64,000 bases of DNA from Strigops habroptila (GCF_004027225.2 NW_022651108.1:212712-276711); one strand, 5' to 3'; counted from the first letter of the stretch, positions 22,201 through 40,976 are shown. The notes: generated by a model from the sequence alone, not told the origin. Numbers and translations: made by a program.

Positions 22201-25200
22201 AGGCCACAAAGGGGTGGTGAGAAGTGTGTCCCTCCATTCCTGCCACTGTGTGGTGCGTCGGGCTCTGTGGAGCTCTGTCCCATGTGCGTGTCTCCTCTGA
22301 GCATGGACAATGTGTCTCGGCTCGAGCCAGAGCCAGCTCCAGCCTCCTACGGGCTTGTGTGTGGTGTTTTGGGTTGAGTTTTGCCTTAAGCTGGGGTTGG
22401 GTTAGGGCTAGTTTTGGTGTTCTCCGCTTGGCGCTGATGTGGTGGCAACTTGGCTGCAGGAGAGTCCTTGGATGGTGGTTGTGTCCTTGCAATGAGCTCA
22501 TGGTGCTGCTTGGGGTGGTTTTTTTTTTGCTGGCTGCTGCGTGTTTCCTCCACTTGTGGTTTTGTTCCTACACTTGTGTGGTGTGAGCAGGAGGAGGAGG
22601 AGGAAGGTGGAGGAAGGAATGTGCGGAAGAAGGTGACGCCCGCTCGGGTTTTCCGCTGGTGTACGTGCAAAAGGACTGCTCGGAGCTGGGAAAGGCCACG
22701 TTATGGCATCCCACCACCCAGCCCAAGAGCCGCCCCCCCAGCTCCACACATCCTACACAACAACGGGGGGGGGGGAGCTGCACCCCCAGCCCCTCCTGAC
22801 CCTCCTTCGAGCGCTCTTCCAAAAGTGGCCGGCGAATCCCAACCCCACCATCCTCAACATCCCACCCCACAGGTCCCACAGCGCACCCCGGCCCCCCTCA
22901 AAGCCACCCGGCGCTGACACCCCACCCTCAGAACACAAAAGGGGGGGGTTCTTCTCTCTCCCACCACCCCCACCCCCCAAAAAGCATCAACCCAACGGGG
23001 AGGACGCCAACGGCCAACCCGACGCGGAGGCATCAACTCCAAGAGGGATTTTTCCGGGGGGGGTGGGTGCCTTTTCCCACCCCTTCCATAAGCTCAAGGG
23101 AGCTGGTGTCTCCCTGCTGGTTCTAGAGGGGCTGGGAATGCCCATGGGGAGGGCAGGCGCATTCCCAACTCGCCCCACAGCTCCACTTTAGGTAACTCCA
23201 GTTGGGAAGATGAAGCCCACAAAGACTCAGGAGTGGGGCAGACACAACAAAACAATGGCACTTCCCCCCCAGAACCAACCAATCCCCCCCCCGAACCTCA
23301 TGAGATCCACAGAAACCCCTTTAACCCCACGCACTGGGGGTGCAGATGCAACCCCTCATGATGTCCATCACCAAGGAACGCAGAGAAGGAACCCAGAAGC
23401 CACAGAAAACACCCCCCCAAAAGCCGCCGCCGCTCGGGTTTTCCACCTCCGGTCACCCCCTCCCCGGCAAGCCCGGAGCCAGCTCCGGATGTAGGGATGG
23501 GCCAGGAGGTGGGGTGGGTCGTGGTGCCCGAGTGTAGGTGCACAAGGGGCTTCACTGGCCATTACCTTGTCCGCTGAGGTTGGGGTTGGTGTAGTCCCAA
23601 GTGTCTTGGTCGTTCTTGAAGACGTTGAGGCGGGTGGGCTGGAGGAGATGGGCACGGAGAAGGTGGGGATGGAGGAGACGGTGGGGATGGAGGAGCACCC
23701 CTTCCACGCTGCCGCCCCACGATGGGTGTTTGTCACGGGGAAGGGGGGCAGCACTCACCTTGGCGTACTCGATTTTGAGGGTGCAGCACCCCGAGTAGAT
23801 GTCGGCGCCGTTGAGGGACGCTTTGGCGCGTTGGGCGCTCTGCACCGAGTCGAACGTTGAGGGGAGGGTTAAGGAGCTTTGGGGCCAGCAAAGAGACTTT
23901 CAAGCGAGGTTGCACCATCTGGGATCTCTGCTGGCTCCTGGAGGTGGAGCCAAAGCAACCCCCGGCAGCTAAAGCCAGCCCAGAGGCAGCTCCGGAGCTC
24001 CTGCAGCACGGAAGGATATTCCACCATGGCCTGGACACCGTTCTTCCTGAAGATGACAATTCTCTGCACAGGACCACAGGGGTTGCAGATGGTGTAGAGC
24101 ACGTCCTGAGAGCAGGGAGAAGGTGTGAGGAACCCGGGTGAGGCACCACCAAGCGCCTCCAAAGCAGCAGAGAGCACGGAATGGCTTGGGTTGGAAGGGA
24201 CCTCGAAGATCAGCTAGTTCCAACCCACCAGGTTGCTCCAAGCCCCTGTGTCCAACCTGGCCTTGAACACTGCCAGGGATGGGGCAGCCACAGCTTCTCC
24301 ATTCAACCCATCCCAGCACCCCACCACCCTCAGGGTGAAGAAGTTCCTCTCAGTATCTCATCCAACTCTTCCACTTGGAAGCTGTTTCTCCTTATCCCAT
24401 CCCTCCATCCCTTGTCCAAAGCCCCTCTCCAGGTTTCCTGGAGCCCCTTCAGGCTCTGGAGCTGCTCTAAGGTCTCCCCTTAAGGAGCCTTCTCTTCTCC
24501 AGGCTGACCCAGGGCCTCTCAGCCTGGCTCCAGAGCAGAGCTGCTGCAGCCCCTCACTATTCCCATGGCCTCCTCCGGCCTCGCTCCAACACCTCCGCAC
24601 CCCTCTTTGCGTTGGTGCCCCCAGAGCCCTCCCAAAGGCATCACCCACCGTCGTGATGGAGTAGATGGGGTTGAGGATGGTGAAGAGCAGGACGTTGTTG
24701 ACGCCCCGGGAATCATCCGTGTCTCCGGGGCGGGAGATCTTCTGGCTGGTGGAGTAGTTGACAAAGGCCGGGTGCCCGGCGATGTAGATCTGGTTGTCGG
24801 CCGCATAGTTGACGGCGTTGCAGGCGCCGAGGATGTCCTCGAACTCCACCAGGGCTTGTCTCTTCTTGGGCATCACCACCACGTAGCTGGGAGAGGGAAC
24901 ACAATCATCACATCACCAGCATCACAACCACCAGATCAGCATCATCACAACCACCGCATCACCAGCACCACAACCACCGCATCACCAGCATCACAACCAC
25001 CAGATCAGCATCATCACAACCACCAGATCAGCATCATCACAACCACCGCATCACCAGCACCACAACCACCGCATCACCAGCACCACAACCACCAGCTCAT
25101 CATCACAACCACCACGTCACCATCTTAACCACCAGCTCACCCTCATCACAACCACCAGCTCATCATCACAACCACCACTCACCATCACACAACCACCAGC

Positions 25201-27400
25201 TCACCATCACACCACCACCACATCATCAGCATTTCAAGCACCAGATCACCACCACACCACCACCACATCACCCTCATCACCATCCAACACAGCCCCGGAG
25301 GCATCTCCTCACCTGATGGGTCCAAACTCCTGCAGAGCCTCCACCAGATCAGCCTCCACGACGCCGTCGATCAAGCCCCTGATGTGCACCACGGGGGACG
25401 CCGGTGTCTTGTGGGGGTCATCGTAGTTCTCCTGCTGGGAACCAGGGCGTTGGGCCAGCAGAACCCACCAGGACGGCTTCATCCCCCCCCAGGGAGGAGC
25501 TAGACCCACTCTGCGCCCATCACCGCGGCCCCAGCTCCCATCTGGGTGGAGCTCCAGGCCCCGTTTTGCCCCCACCAAGCCCCATTTTTCACCCCCCAAG
25601 CCCCATTCTACCCCTGCGGGCCCCTTTTTAACCCCCCCTGCCCCCATTCTACACCTCCTGGCCCCGTTTTACCCCCCCAATCTGCTCCATCCTACCCCTC
25701 CTGGCCCCGTTTTAACCCCTGTGCCCCATTCTACCCATCCTGGCCTGGTTTTACCCCCACCTCCACCCCGTCCTACCCCTCCTGGCCTTGTTTCAACCCC
25801 CCTCAGTCCTGTTTTATCCCCCTTGGCCCCGTTCTGCCCCTCCTGGCCCCCTTCTAACCCCCCTTGGCCCCATTCTACCCCTCCTGGCCCTGTTTTACCC
25901 CCCCAATCTGCCCCATTCTACCCCTCCTGGGCCCGTTCTAACCCCCCTCAGCCCTGTTTTATCCCCCTGTGCCCCATCCTACCCCTTCTGACCCCATTTT
26001 ACCCCCCCCTACCCCATCCTATGCCTCCTGGCCCTGTTTTACCCCCCCAGTCTGCCCCGTTCTACTTCTCCTGACCCCATTTTAACCCCCCTCAGCTCCG
26101 TTTTGCCCCCCCCACCCCATCCTACCTCTCCTGGCCCCTTTTTACCCCCCCAATCTGCCCCACTCTACCCCTCCCGGCCCCATTCTAACCCCCCTCGGCC
26201 CCGTTTTATCCCCCTGTGCCCCATCCTACCCCTCCTGGCCCTGTTTCATCTCCCCTCTGCCCCGTTCTACCCCTCCGGGCCCCTTTTTAACCCCCCTTGG
26301 CCCCGTTTTACCCCTGAATCTGCCCCATTCTACCCCCCACCACCCTGTTTTAGCCCTCCTGGCCCCATTCTAACCCCCCTCAGCCCTGTTTTATCCCCCT
26401 ATGCCCCATTCTACCCCTCCTGGCCCCATTTTACCCCCCCCCACCCCATCCTACCCTTCCTGGCCCTGTTTTAACCCCCCTCTGCTCCGTTTTGTCCCGT
26501 CCTACCCCTCCTGGCCCCATTTTACCCTCCCGATCTGCACCGTTCTACCCCTCCTGGCCCCATTCTAACCCCCCTCGGTCCTGTTTTAATCCCTGTGCCC
26601 CATTCTACCCCTCCTGGTCCCGTTTTACCCCCCCAACCTGCCCCATTTACCCCCCCACACCCCGTTCTACCCCTCCTGGCCCCGTTTTAACACCCCTCAG
26701 CCCCGTTTTGCCCCATCCTACCCCTTTCTACCTCTCCTGACTCCATTCTACCCCTCTTGGCCCCATTCTAACCCCCCTCGGCCCTGTTTTATCCCCCTGT
26801 GCCCCGTTCTACCCCTCCTGACCCCACTTTAACCCCCCTCAGCTCCGTTTTACCCCCCCAATCTGCCCCATTCTACCCCTCCTGACCCCATTCTAACTCC
26901 CCTCGGCTCCATTTTGCCCCTCCTACCCCATTCTATCCCTCCTGGCCCCATTTTACCCCCTCTCAGCTCCGTTTTGTCCCGTCCTACCCCTCTGGCCCCG
27001 TTTTACACCCTCTCAGCCCCCTTCTACTCCCCAGGCCCCATTTTGCCCCCCCCAAGACCGCGTTTTCCCCTCCCCCAGACCCCGTCCTAACCTTCCTGAC
27101 CCCATTTTACCCCCCCTCGGCTCGGTTTTACCCCCCCCAGGCCCCGTTCTCCACCCCCCCCCCCCCACCGCCCGCTCTCACCGCTCCGGCAGCGCCGGGC
27201 CCTCCGCCAGCCCCCCCCGGCCCGCCAGGCCCGTGCGGCGGCGGCTCCGCGTTCTCGGTCTTCTGGCGCTTGGGAGCTCGGCCGCCATCGCCGTAGTAAC
27301 GGCCGGAGCCGCCGCCGCCGCCCGCCGCCATCTTCCCCATCTCGGCCCCGCGGCCGCTGCCCTCGGCGCTCTGCGGGCCCCGCCACCGCCGCCGCGACAT
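19201..27400 (-). CDS. HNRNPL: Heterogeneous nuclear ribonucleoprotein L
   Basis: Nuclear RNA-binding protein that recognises CA-rich RNA and controls splicing. Thirteen exons: 27182-27400, 25313-25431, 24649-24886, 24020-24105, 23759-23855, 23566-23638, 21246-21317, 20825-21106, 20611-20732, 20335-20536, 19523-19580, 19342-19437, 19201-19259. The model has a glycine-rich start, RRM1 from SPVVHIRGL, RRM2 from NNVLLFTILNP, a proline/glycine/tyrosine linker, RRM3 from SPVLMVYGLDQ and RRM4 from SNVLHFFNAPL. It ends KLCFSTAQHAS as in human; about 573 residues. Intron 4 (23856-24019) is AT-AC type. The summed exons are one base too long: the linker exon has a nine-base C run on the gene strand near 20950-20958 where eight would keep frame, probably a sequence error. 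Identity is certain. Confidence 0.98.
19590..20332. repeat. 740-bp polypurine/polypyrimidine tract
   Basis: Almost pure A/G on the plus strand (C/T on the HNRNPL strand), with a regular GGAAGAGGGAA repeat at 20130-20330. It fills the intron between exons 10 and 11 of HNRNPL. Confidence 0.95.
21098..21240. repeat. Triplicated exon 8 splice acceptor segment
   Basis: Three units of about 50 bp each carry GTCCTCCTGC followed by AAGGTTGGAG. On the gene strand each contains the acceptor GCAG|GAGGA. The innermost is the one used in the HNRNPL model (exon edge 21106). Confidence 0.8.
21972..22102 (-). other. HNRNPL: Candidate poison exon in HNRNPL intron 6
   Basis: On the gene strand a strong acceptor (TTTTTTTCTCTTTTTTAAAG) precedes a 131-bp segment that ends at the donor CCAAGG|GTAAGA. 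Joined to exon 6 (phase 1), the frame meets a TGA after 19 codons. 131 bp is also not a multiple of three. Known biology: HNRNPL limits its own level through an extra exon with a stop in intron 6 and CA-rich RNA. That this segment is that exon is inference. Confidence 0.5.
22270..22600 (-). promoter_or_regulatory. HNRNPL: CA-rich segment of HNRNPL intron 6
   Basis: On the gene strand, words such as CACCACACACAAGC, GACACGCACATGGG and CACACCACACAAGTG recur upstream of the candidate poison exon. CA-rich RNA is what the protein binds, so it may be the autoregulatory element. Unproved. Confidence 0.35.
23856..24019 (-). other. HNRNPL: AT-AC (U12-type) intron of HNRNPL
   Basis: On the gene strand the intron starts ATATCCTTCC and ends CCTCAAC. 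The branch-site word TCCTTAAC (plus-strand 68-75 of line 23801, i.e. 23868-23875) lies about 12 bases before the 3' AC. Splicing here joins GTG GA to G TTC GAC, giving Val-Glu-Phe-Asp-Ser as in mammals. No GT-AG pair fits. Confidence 0.85.
24178..24590 (-). repeat. CR1 LINE fragment
   Basis: A long reversed CR1 piece (GGTTGGAAGGGACCTCGAAG at the 3' end, through CCTTGTCCAAAGCCCCTCTC and CTGGCTCCAGAGCAGAGCTG). It lies in HNRNPL intron 3. Confidence 0.9.
24900..25290. repeat. ATCACAACCACC minisatellite
   Basis: Units of CAGCATCATCACAACCACC and variants repeat in the intron between HNRNPL exons 2 and 3. Confidence 0.9.
25555..27160. repeat. 1.6-kb C-rich minisatellite, HNRNPL intron 1
   Basis: Units built from CCCATTCTACCCCTCCTGG and CCCGTTTTAACCCCCCTCAG repeat more than 30 times and fill nearly all of intron 1. 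Confidence 0.95.
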
Positions 27401-27960
27401 GGCGCCTCTGGCCGCCGCGCCGCCTCCGCCACGCCCCTATTGGCCCGCCCCACCGCCACTCAAGGCGGGGCTCTCATCCCATTGGCTCCGCTCCGCCGCC
27501 AGCCCCGCTCTCCGCCGCTATTGGGGGCGCCGGCAGGACGGGCCCCGCGTTGATTCGCCAGCGCTTCTGCCCCTCAACGGCACCGCCGCCTTCTATTGGC
27601 TGCAAGCCGCGTCTGTCCGCCCGCCCACCGAGCTGATTGGGTGGAGGCGCTGCCTGTCCGAGCGGCGCCCCGCCCTTCTTCAAGGCGCAGAGCTCAGGCC
27701 CCGCCTTCCCCCACCGCCTCTCCCGGGCTATTGGTCAAAGCTAACGCCAATCAACTCCCTTGGCTCTGATTGGCTCCTCTGAGGCCCCTCTCAACCCCTT
27801 CAGCTTCTCCCCCCGCCCGTTGGCCAACTCGCCCGCCCATCAACTCCCGCGCCTGCCGCTCCGCACTCTGATTGGCCGCCTCGCTCAGCTTTCACTTCGG
27901 ATTGGTCCGCGCCTCTTGGCGCTGGCCCCGCCCACCGCGCTCAATCCGGGGAGACACCCC
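27401..27960 (-). promoter_or_regulatory. HNRNPL: HNRNPL CpG promoter with CCAAT array
   Basis: Nine ATTGG words (CCAAT on the gene strand) begin at 27439, 27481, 27520, 27595, 27636, 27730, 27769, 27871 and 27901; one CCAAT in the other direction lies at 27747. The region is CpG-dense and TATA-less. NF-Y is the known binder of CCAAT. Confidence 0.8.
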
Positions 27961-27989
27961 CCCCCCCCCCCCCGAGCGGGTGGGGACCC

Positions 27990-28475
27990 CAAAACGGGTC
28001 CAAACACTCCAAAACGGGTCCAAACACCCCAAAATGGGTACAGACACCCCAAAACGGGTACAGACACCCCTAAAACCAGTATGGATACCCTAAAACGGGT
28101 ACAAACACCCCAAAACGGGTACGGACAGCCCTAAAATGGGTACGGACACCCCTAAAACCAGTATGGATACCCTAAAACGGGTACAAACACCCCAAAACGG
28201 GTACGGACAGCCCTAAAATGGGTACGGACACCCCAAAACGGTACAGACAGCCCTAAACGGGTACAAACACCCCTAAAACGGGTCCGGACACCCCAAAACG
28301 GGTGCACACACCCCTAAAACAGGTACGGACACCCCAAAACAGGTACAAACACCCCTTAATCAGGTACAAAGAGCCCTAAAATGGGAACAGACACCCCAAA
28401 ATAGGTACGGACACCCCCAAAATGGGTCCGAACACCCCAAAACGGGAAAGGCTCCAAACGCTGGTCAGGACCCAG
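27990..28475. repeat. 20-bp ACACCCCAAAACGGGTAC minisatellite
   Basis: About 24 units of roughly 20 bp separate the HNRNPL promoter from the SIRT2 3' end. No gene lies in this spacer. Confidence 0.95.
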
Positions 28476-28498
28476 CCAAAACATGGGAATAAAAACGT

Positions 28499-28504
28499 TT
28501 TATT
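28499..28504 (-). terminator. SIRT2: SIRT2 poly(A) signal
   Basis: TTTATT is AATAAA on the gene strand, about 255 bp after the SIRT2 stop codon. Confidence 0.75.
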
Positions 28505-28757
28505 GCACAAAAAAATGGTGAAAAGGCAAAAAATGGGGGCGAAACATCCCCCCATTCCCATTCCCATGGACCCCCCCATCCCCGTAACCCCCATTCACCA
28601 AGACCCCCCTTCCGAGCCCCCCAATAAGCCCCATTCACTGGGACCCCCTCCCATCAGCCCCCCCTCCAAGTGGGGAGGCCCAAACCGCACATTCCCCCCC
28701 CCGCCCCCGACCCCCCCTTGGACCCCCAAAAAGGCAACACCCGATGGTGATAAACCC

Positions 28758-33251
<4,494 letters not shown>

Positions 33252-33699
33252 GGGCACCGGCGGCGGCCCCGCCACACCTCCCGGCGTGCACTGCGCGGGC
33301 GGCGCTGATTGGCGGAGAGCTGCGCCACACCTCCCGGCGTACACCGCGCGGACGGTGCTGATTGGTGGAGAGCTCCGCCATCGTTCTTTAGCAGCCACAC
33401 CTCCCGGCGTGCACCGCGCGGGCAGCGCTGACTGGCTGAGAGCTCCGCCATCGGTCGTTTACAGCCGCACCTCCCGTTGTGCCCCGCGCGGGCATAGCTG
33501 ATTGGCTGATCGCTCCGCCGCCGTCCTCACAGCCACACCTCCCGGCATGCCCCGCGCCGCCACACCTCCTCTGATTGGCGCCGAACACCGGAAGTGCTGC
33601 GCGAACGACGGGTCCCGGCAGGGCCCGGCGGGGGATTCCCGGCGCCGGCGGCGGCTCCTCGATGGCGGCTCCCGCCTGACGCGGCCCGGCCCGGCCCCG
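33252..33699. promoter_or_regulatory. SIRT2/NFKBIB divergent promoter with tandem units
   Basis: About five imperfect units of 53-73 bp, each with CACACCTCCCGGCGTGC-like sequence and a CCAAT core (GATTGG at 33307, 33360, 33500 and 33573; GACTGG near 33428), span 33285-33580. An ETS-type CCGGAAGT lies at 33588-33595. The region is CpG-dense and TATA-less and lies between the start codons of the two genes. Confidence 0.8.
33662..33679 (+). other. Five-codon upstream ORF of NFKBIB
   Basis: ATG GCG GCT CCC GCC TGA lies 21 bp before the NFKBIB start codon and in another frame. If transcription starts upstream it could lower initiation at the main ATG. Confidence 0.4.
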
Positions 33700-36600
33700 A
33701 TGGCGGCCGCGGAGGCGCCGCCGCCGCCGCCTCCTCCCACCACGGGCGACGTGAAGCGGCCGGAGGCCGATGAGTGGTGCGACAGCGGCCTGGGCTCGCT
33801 GGGCGAGGGGGCGCTGGGGCCGCTGCCCGCCAGCCCCGGGCCCGACGACAACGCGGAGGCGGCGTCCCCCGGCGCGGAGCCCGGCGCTTGGCTGCGGCAC
33901 GTCCTGGGCTTCCTCACGGAGGACGGAGACACGTGAGTGCGGGGGGGGGGGGTGGGACACACGGGACGCCCCCCTCCCCATAACCGGGGCTTAACGGGGA
34001 CCCCCACCCCCCCCAGGGCGCTGCACTTGGCCGTGATCCACGAGCACGAGGCGTTCCTGGACTCCATCCTGCAGCACACGGCGGGAAGCGCCTACCTGGA
34101 CCTGCAGAACGACCTGGGGCAGGTGCGGGGGGGGTGACGGGAGAGGGGAAGAGGGAATAATGAGGGGGGAGAAGGGAAAGGGGAATAAGGGAGGGAGGAA
34201 GAAAGGGGGGAATAACGGGGGGAGGGGAAGAGAAGGGGGAATAACGGGGGAGGGGAAAAAAGGAGGAATAATGGGGGCAAGAGAAGAGGGAATAAGAGCA
34301 GGAAGAGAATGGGCAATAATGGGGGGGGAAGACAAGGGAATAACGGGGGGAAGGGAAGGGGGAATAATGGGGGGAGGGGAAGAGAAAGGAAAATAATGGG
34401 GGGGGAAGGGAAGGGGGAATGGGTGGGGAGAAGGGAGAATAACGGGGGGGAAGAGAAGGGGGAATAAGGGAGGGAGAGAGAAGGGGGAATAAGGCGGGGA
34501 GAGAAAGAGAAGGGGGAATAAGGGGGGGAGAGAGGGGGAATGGGGGGGAGAGCAAGAAGAATAAGGGGAGAGAGCAAGAGAAGGGGGAATAACAGGGGGG
34601 GAAGAAGGGGGAATAAGGAGAGGGGAGAGAAGGAAGAATAAGGGGGGGAAGAAAACAAGGAATAGCAAAGGGGGAAGAGAAGGGGGAATAACGGGGGGCT
34701 GGGGGGTCCCCCCGTTTGTGCCCGTTCTGAGGGGGGGTCTCTGTGCCCGCAGACCGCGCTGCACCTCGCCGTGATCCTGGGCCTGGAGAGCTTCGTGCGG
34801 AAGCTGCGGGCGGCGGGCGCGGGGCTGCGGGCGCAGGAGCGGGGGGGGCACACGGCGCTGCACCTCGCCTGCCGCGAGGGGCACCCGGCCTGCGCCCGCC
34901 TGCTCCTGCCCGGGCACCCCCCCCCCGCGGCGGAGCCCGAGGCGAGGGCTCAGCTCGACAGCGTCAACTACGATGGTGCGGGAGGGGGTGGGATGGCGTC
35001 GGGATGGGGTTGGGGTGCAGGTTGGATGGGGTTTGGATGGAGTCAGGATTGGGATGGGGATGGGATGGGATTAAGGGTGCAGTTTGGGATGGGGTTTGGA
35101 TGGAGTTGGGATGGGTTGGGGGTGGGATGGGATTGGGGATGCAGGTCGGGGATGGGGTTTGGATGGAGTTGGGATGGGGTTGGGGGTGCAATGGGGTTTG
35201 GATGGAGTTGGCATGGGGTTGGGGTTGGGACAGGACTGGGGTGGGATGGGGTTGGGATGGGATTGGGGTTGCAGGTTGGATGTGGTTTGGATGGAGTCAG
35301 GATGGGGTTTGGGATAGGATTGGGGATGCAAGGTTGGGTGGAGTTTGGATGGAGTTGGGATAGGGTTGGAGTGGGATGGGATTGGGATGGGATCGGGGAT
35401 GTAGCTTGGGATGGGGTTTGAATGGAGTTGGCATAGAGTTGGGTGGGATGGGATCAGGCATGCAGATTGGGATGGGGTTGGGACGGGGTTAGTGTGCGGC
35501 TGGAATGGGGTTGGGATGGGGTCGGGATGGGATTGGGGATACAGGTTCAGATGGGGTTTGGATGGAGTCAGAATGGGGTTGGGGGTGCACTGGGGTTGGG
35601 GATGCAGGTTGGGATGGGGTTGGTGGTGGGATGGGGTTTGGATGGAGTCGGGATGGGGTTGGGGGGTGCCCGCGCTGACACCCCCCCCTTTGGGCAGGTT
35701 ACACCCCCCTGCACATCGCGGTGCTGCGCAAGGACGTGGAGATGGTGGAGCTGCTGCTGAGCGCCGGCGCCGACCTCAACAAACCGGTGAGAGCCAAAGC
35801 AAGGACCGGGGCGGGGGGGGGGGGGGGGGGCAAAGCATGGGGGGGCCCTTTAACCCCCCCCGACCCTCTGTTTGCGTGTGTGCCCCCCCTAAAGGAGCCC
35901 AGCTGCGGCCGCAGCCCCCTGCACTTGGCGGTGGAAGCGCAGAGCCCGGAGGTGGCCGAGGTTCTGCTCCGCGCCGGAGCCGACCCCGGCGCCCGCATGT
36001 ACGTGGGGTACACGGCGCTGTACAGCGCCCGGCACCGGCCCGACCCCCGCCTGCCCCCCCTGCTGCGGCGCTTCGGGGCGCAGGACCCCCCCAGCGACGA
36101 GGACGGCGACAGCAGCGATGTGAGCCCCCCCAAAACGCCTGTTTCCCCCAAAAAAAGCCTCTTTCTCCCCCCAAAACGCCCCATTCCTCCCCCCAAAGCG
36201 CCTCTTCCCCCCCTAAAACACCCCTTTCCCCTCCAAAACACTTCTTTCTCCCTGCAAAGCACCTCTTTCTCCTCCTAAAACGCCCCTTCACCCCCCAAAA
36301 CGCCTCTTTCTCCCCCCGAAATGCCTCTCTCGCCCCAAAATGCCTTTCTCACCCCAAAACACCTCTTTCTCCCCCCAAATGCCACTTTCTCCCCCCAAAA
36401 CGCCTCTTTCCCTCCCAAAACATCTCTTTCTGCCCCTAAAATGTCTTTTTCTCCCTTAAAACGCCTCTTTCTCCCCAGAACGCCTTTTTCCCCCCCAAAC
36501 GCCTCTTTCCGCTCCCAAAATGCTTTTCTCCCCCCAAAACGCCCCATTCCTCCCCCCAAACCCCCCTGCCAAGACTTTGGGGGGGCTGAGCTCTGGATGT

Positions 36601-36709
36601 CGTGTGTGTCCCGCCCCTTAAGCAGGAAGATGAAGATGAGGACGAGGAGGAAGAGGAGGAGGAAGAATACGACGACATCGTCATCAACAGCGGCCGCTGC
36701 GTGGACTGA
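33700..36709 (+). CDS. NFKBIB: NF-kappa-B inhibitor beta (IkB-beta)
   Basis: Cytoplasmic ankyrin-repeat inhibitor that holds Rel/NF-kB dimers until it is phosphorylated and degraded. Six exons: 33700-33932, 34017-34122, 34753-34975, 35698-35786, 35895-36119, 36626-36709; 319 residues (human 356). The N-terminal degron DSGLGS is at residues 28-33. Ankyrin motifs follow: TALHLAVIHEH, TALHLAVILG, HTALHLACREGH, TPLHIAVLRKDVEMV and SPLHLAVEAQ. The C-terminus is a strongly acidic stretch and EYDDIVINS, the PEST-like tail. The linker after the third ankyrin repeat is shorter than in mammals, which accounts for most of the length difference. An in-frame ORF extends upstream of 33700, but this ATG best matches the family start. 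Identity is certain. Confidence 0.97.
34135..34700. repeat. GGGGAATAACGGGG minisatellite, NFKBIB intron 2
   Basis: Purine-rich units such as GAAGAGAAGGGGGAATAACG repeat about 20 times. Confidence 0.9.
34980..35670. repeat. GGATGGGGTTTGGATGGAG minisatellite, NFKBIB intron 3
   Basis: G/T-rich units of about 20-30 bp fill the intron between the exons ending 34975 and starting 35698. Confidence 0.95.
36125..36570. repeat. CCAAAACGCCTCTTTCTCC minisatellite, NFKBIB intron 5
   Basis: About 15 units of 25-30 bp based on CCCCCAAAACGCCTCTTTC. Confidence 0.95.
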
Positions 36710-36837
36710 CCCCCCCTCAGGTCTCCCCCTATTTATCTGGGGGCTCCTGGTGCCTGGACTTTAGGGGAGCCCCCCCCAAAATGTCCCCCCCCACCCCAGT
36801 CCTGGGGGTAGCGATAGAGCATTTGTATCAGTTGTAC

Positions 36838-36843
36838 AATAAA
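36838..36843 (+). terminator. NFKBIB: NFKBIB poly(A) signal
   Basis: AATAAA, 129 bp after the stop codon. Confidence 0.8.
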
Positions 36844-36969
36844 AGGGGCCTTCAGCCTCCTCAGAGCCCCCCCCTCTTCTTCCTCATCCTTCCAGCATCA
36901 GTGGGGGGGTCCCAACCCCTGGGACACCCCCAAATCTGCCCCCGCCCCCCACTTCCCACTTCATTTGGG

Positions 36970-37165
36970 TGCTGCCACAACCACACGTGTGCGTTCAAAC
37001 ACGCGTGTAAGAGCCCATGAGCTCCATGGGGTTTATTACAGGGGTTTAACATGCAAGGGAACGTGTCCACATGGGACACGTGTGTCATGTCGTGTGTGCT
37101 CAGGACACGGCTCTATGTGTAGCCATGGCGTGTCCACGCGTGTCCCCATCCCTGATGTCCATCTT
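36970..37165. repeat. CACGTGT-rich segment
   Basis: Words such as CACACGTGTGCG, ACACGCGTGT, GGACACGTGTGTCATG and CCACGCGTGTCC alternate. The SARS2 3' end overlaps it. Similar sequence recurs at 39180-39350, 53810-53870 and 57060-57340. Confidence 0.7.
37032..37037 (-). terminator. SARS2: SARS2 poly(A) signal
   Basis: TTTATT is AATAAA on the gene strand, about 225 bp after the stop codon. It is only about 190 bp from the convergent NFKBIB signal. Confidence 0.7.
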
Positions 37166-37262
37166 CCTGCAGCACCGACGTTCTTTCTCCCGTGTGCACA
37201 TCTGGGGTGTCCCCCCATGGTTGGGGTGCACTGAGGGGTCCCCTCCACACTTGGGGGGCTCC

Positions 37263-40962
<3,700 letters not shown>

Positions 40963-40976
40963 CTTGGACGTCTGGC

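Noticed and set aside
23856-24019. Assembly gap or deletion between HNRNPL exons 4 and 5
   Set aside because: The lack of GT-AG is explained fully by an AT-AC intron with all U12 signals and a perfect reading join.
33502-33699. Longer NFKBIB N-terminus from an upstream in-frame ATG
   Set aside because: The extension is encoded by the shared promoter repeats, and the family start with nearby DEWCDSGLGS fits 33700.
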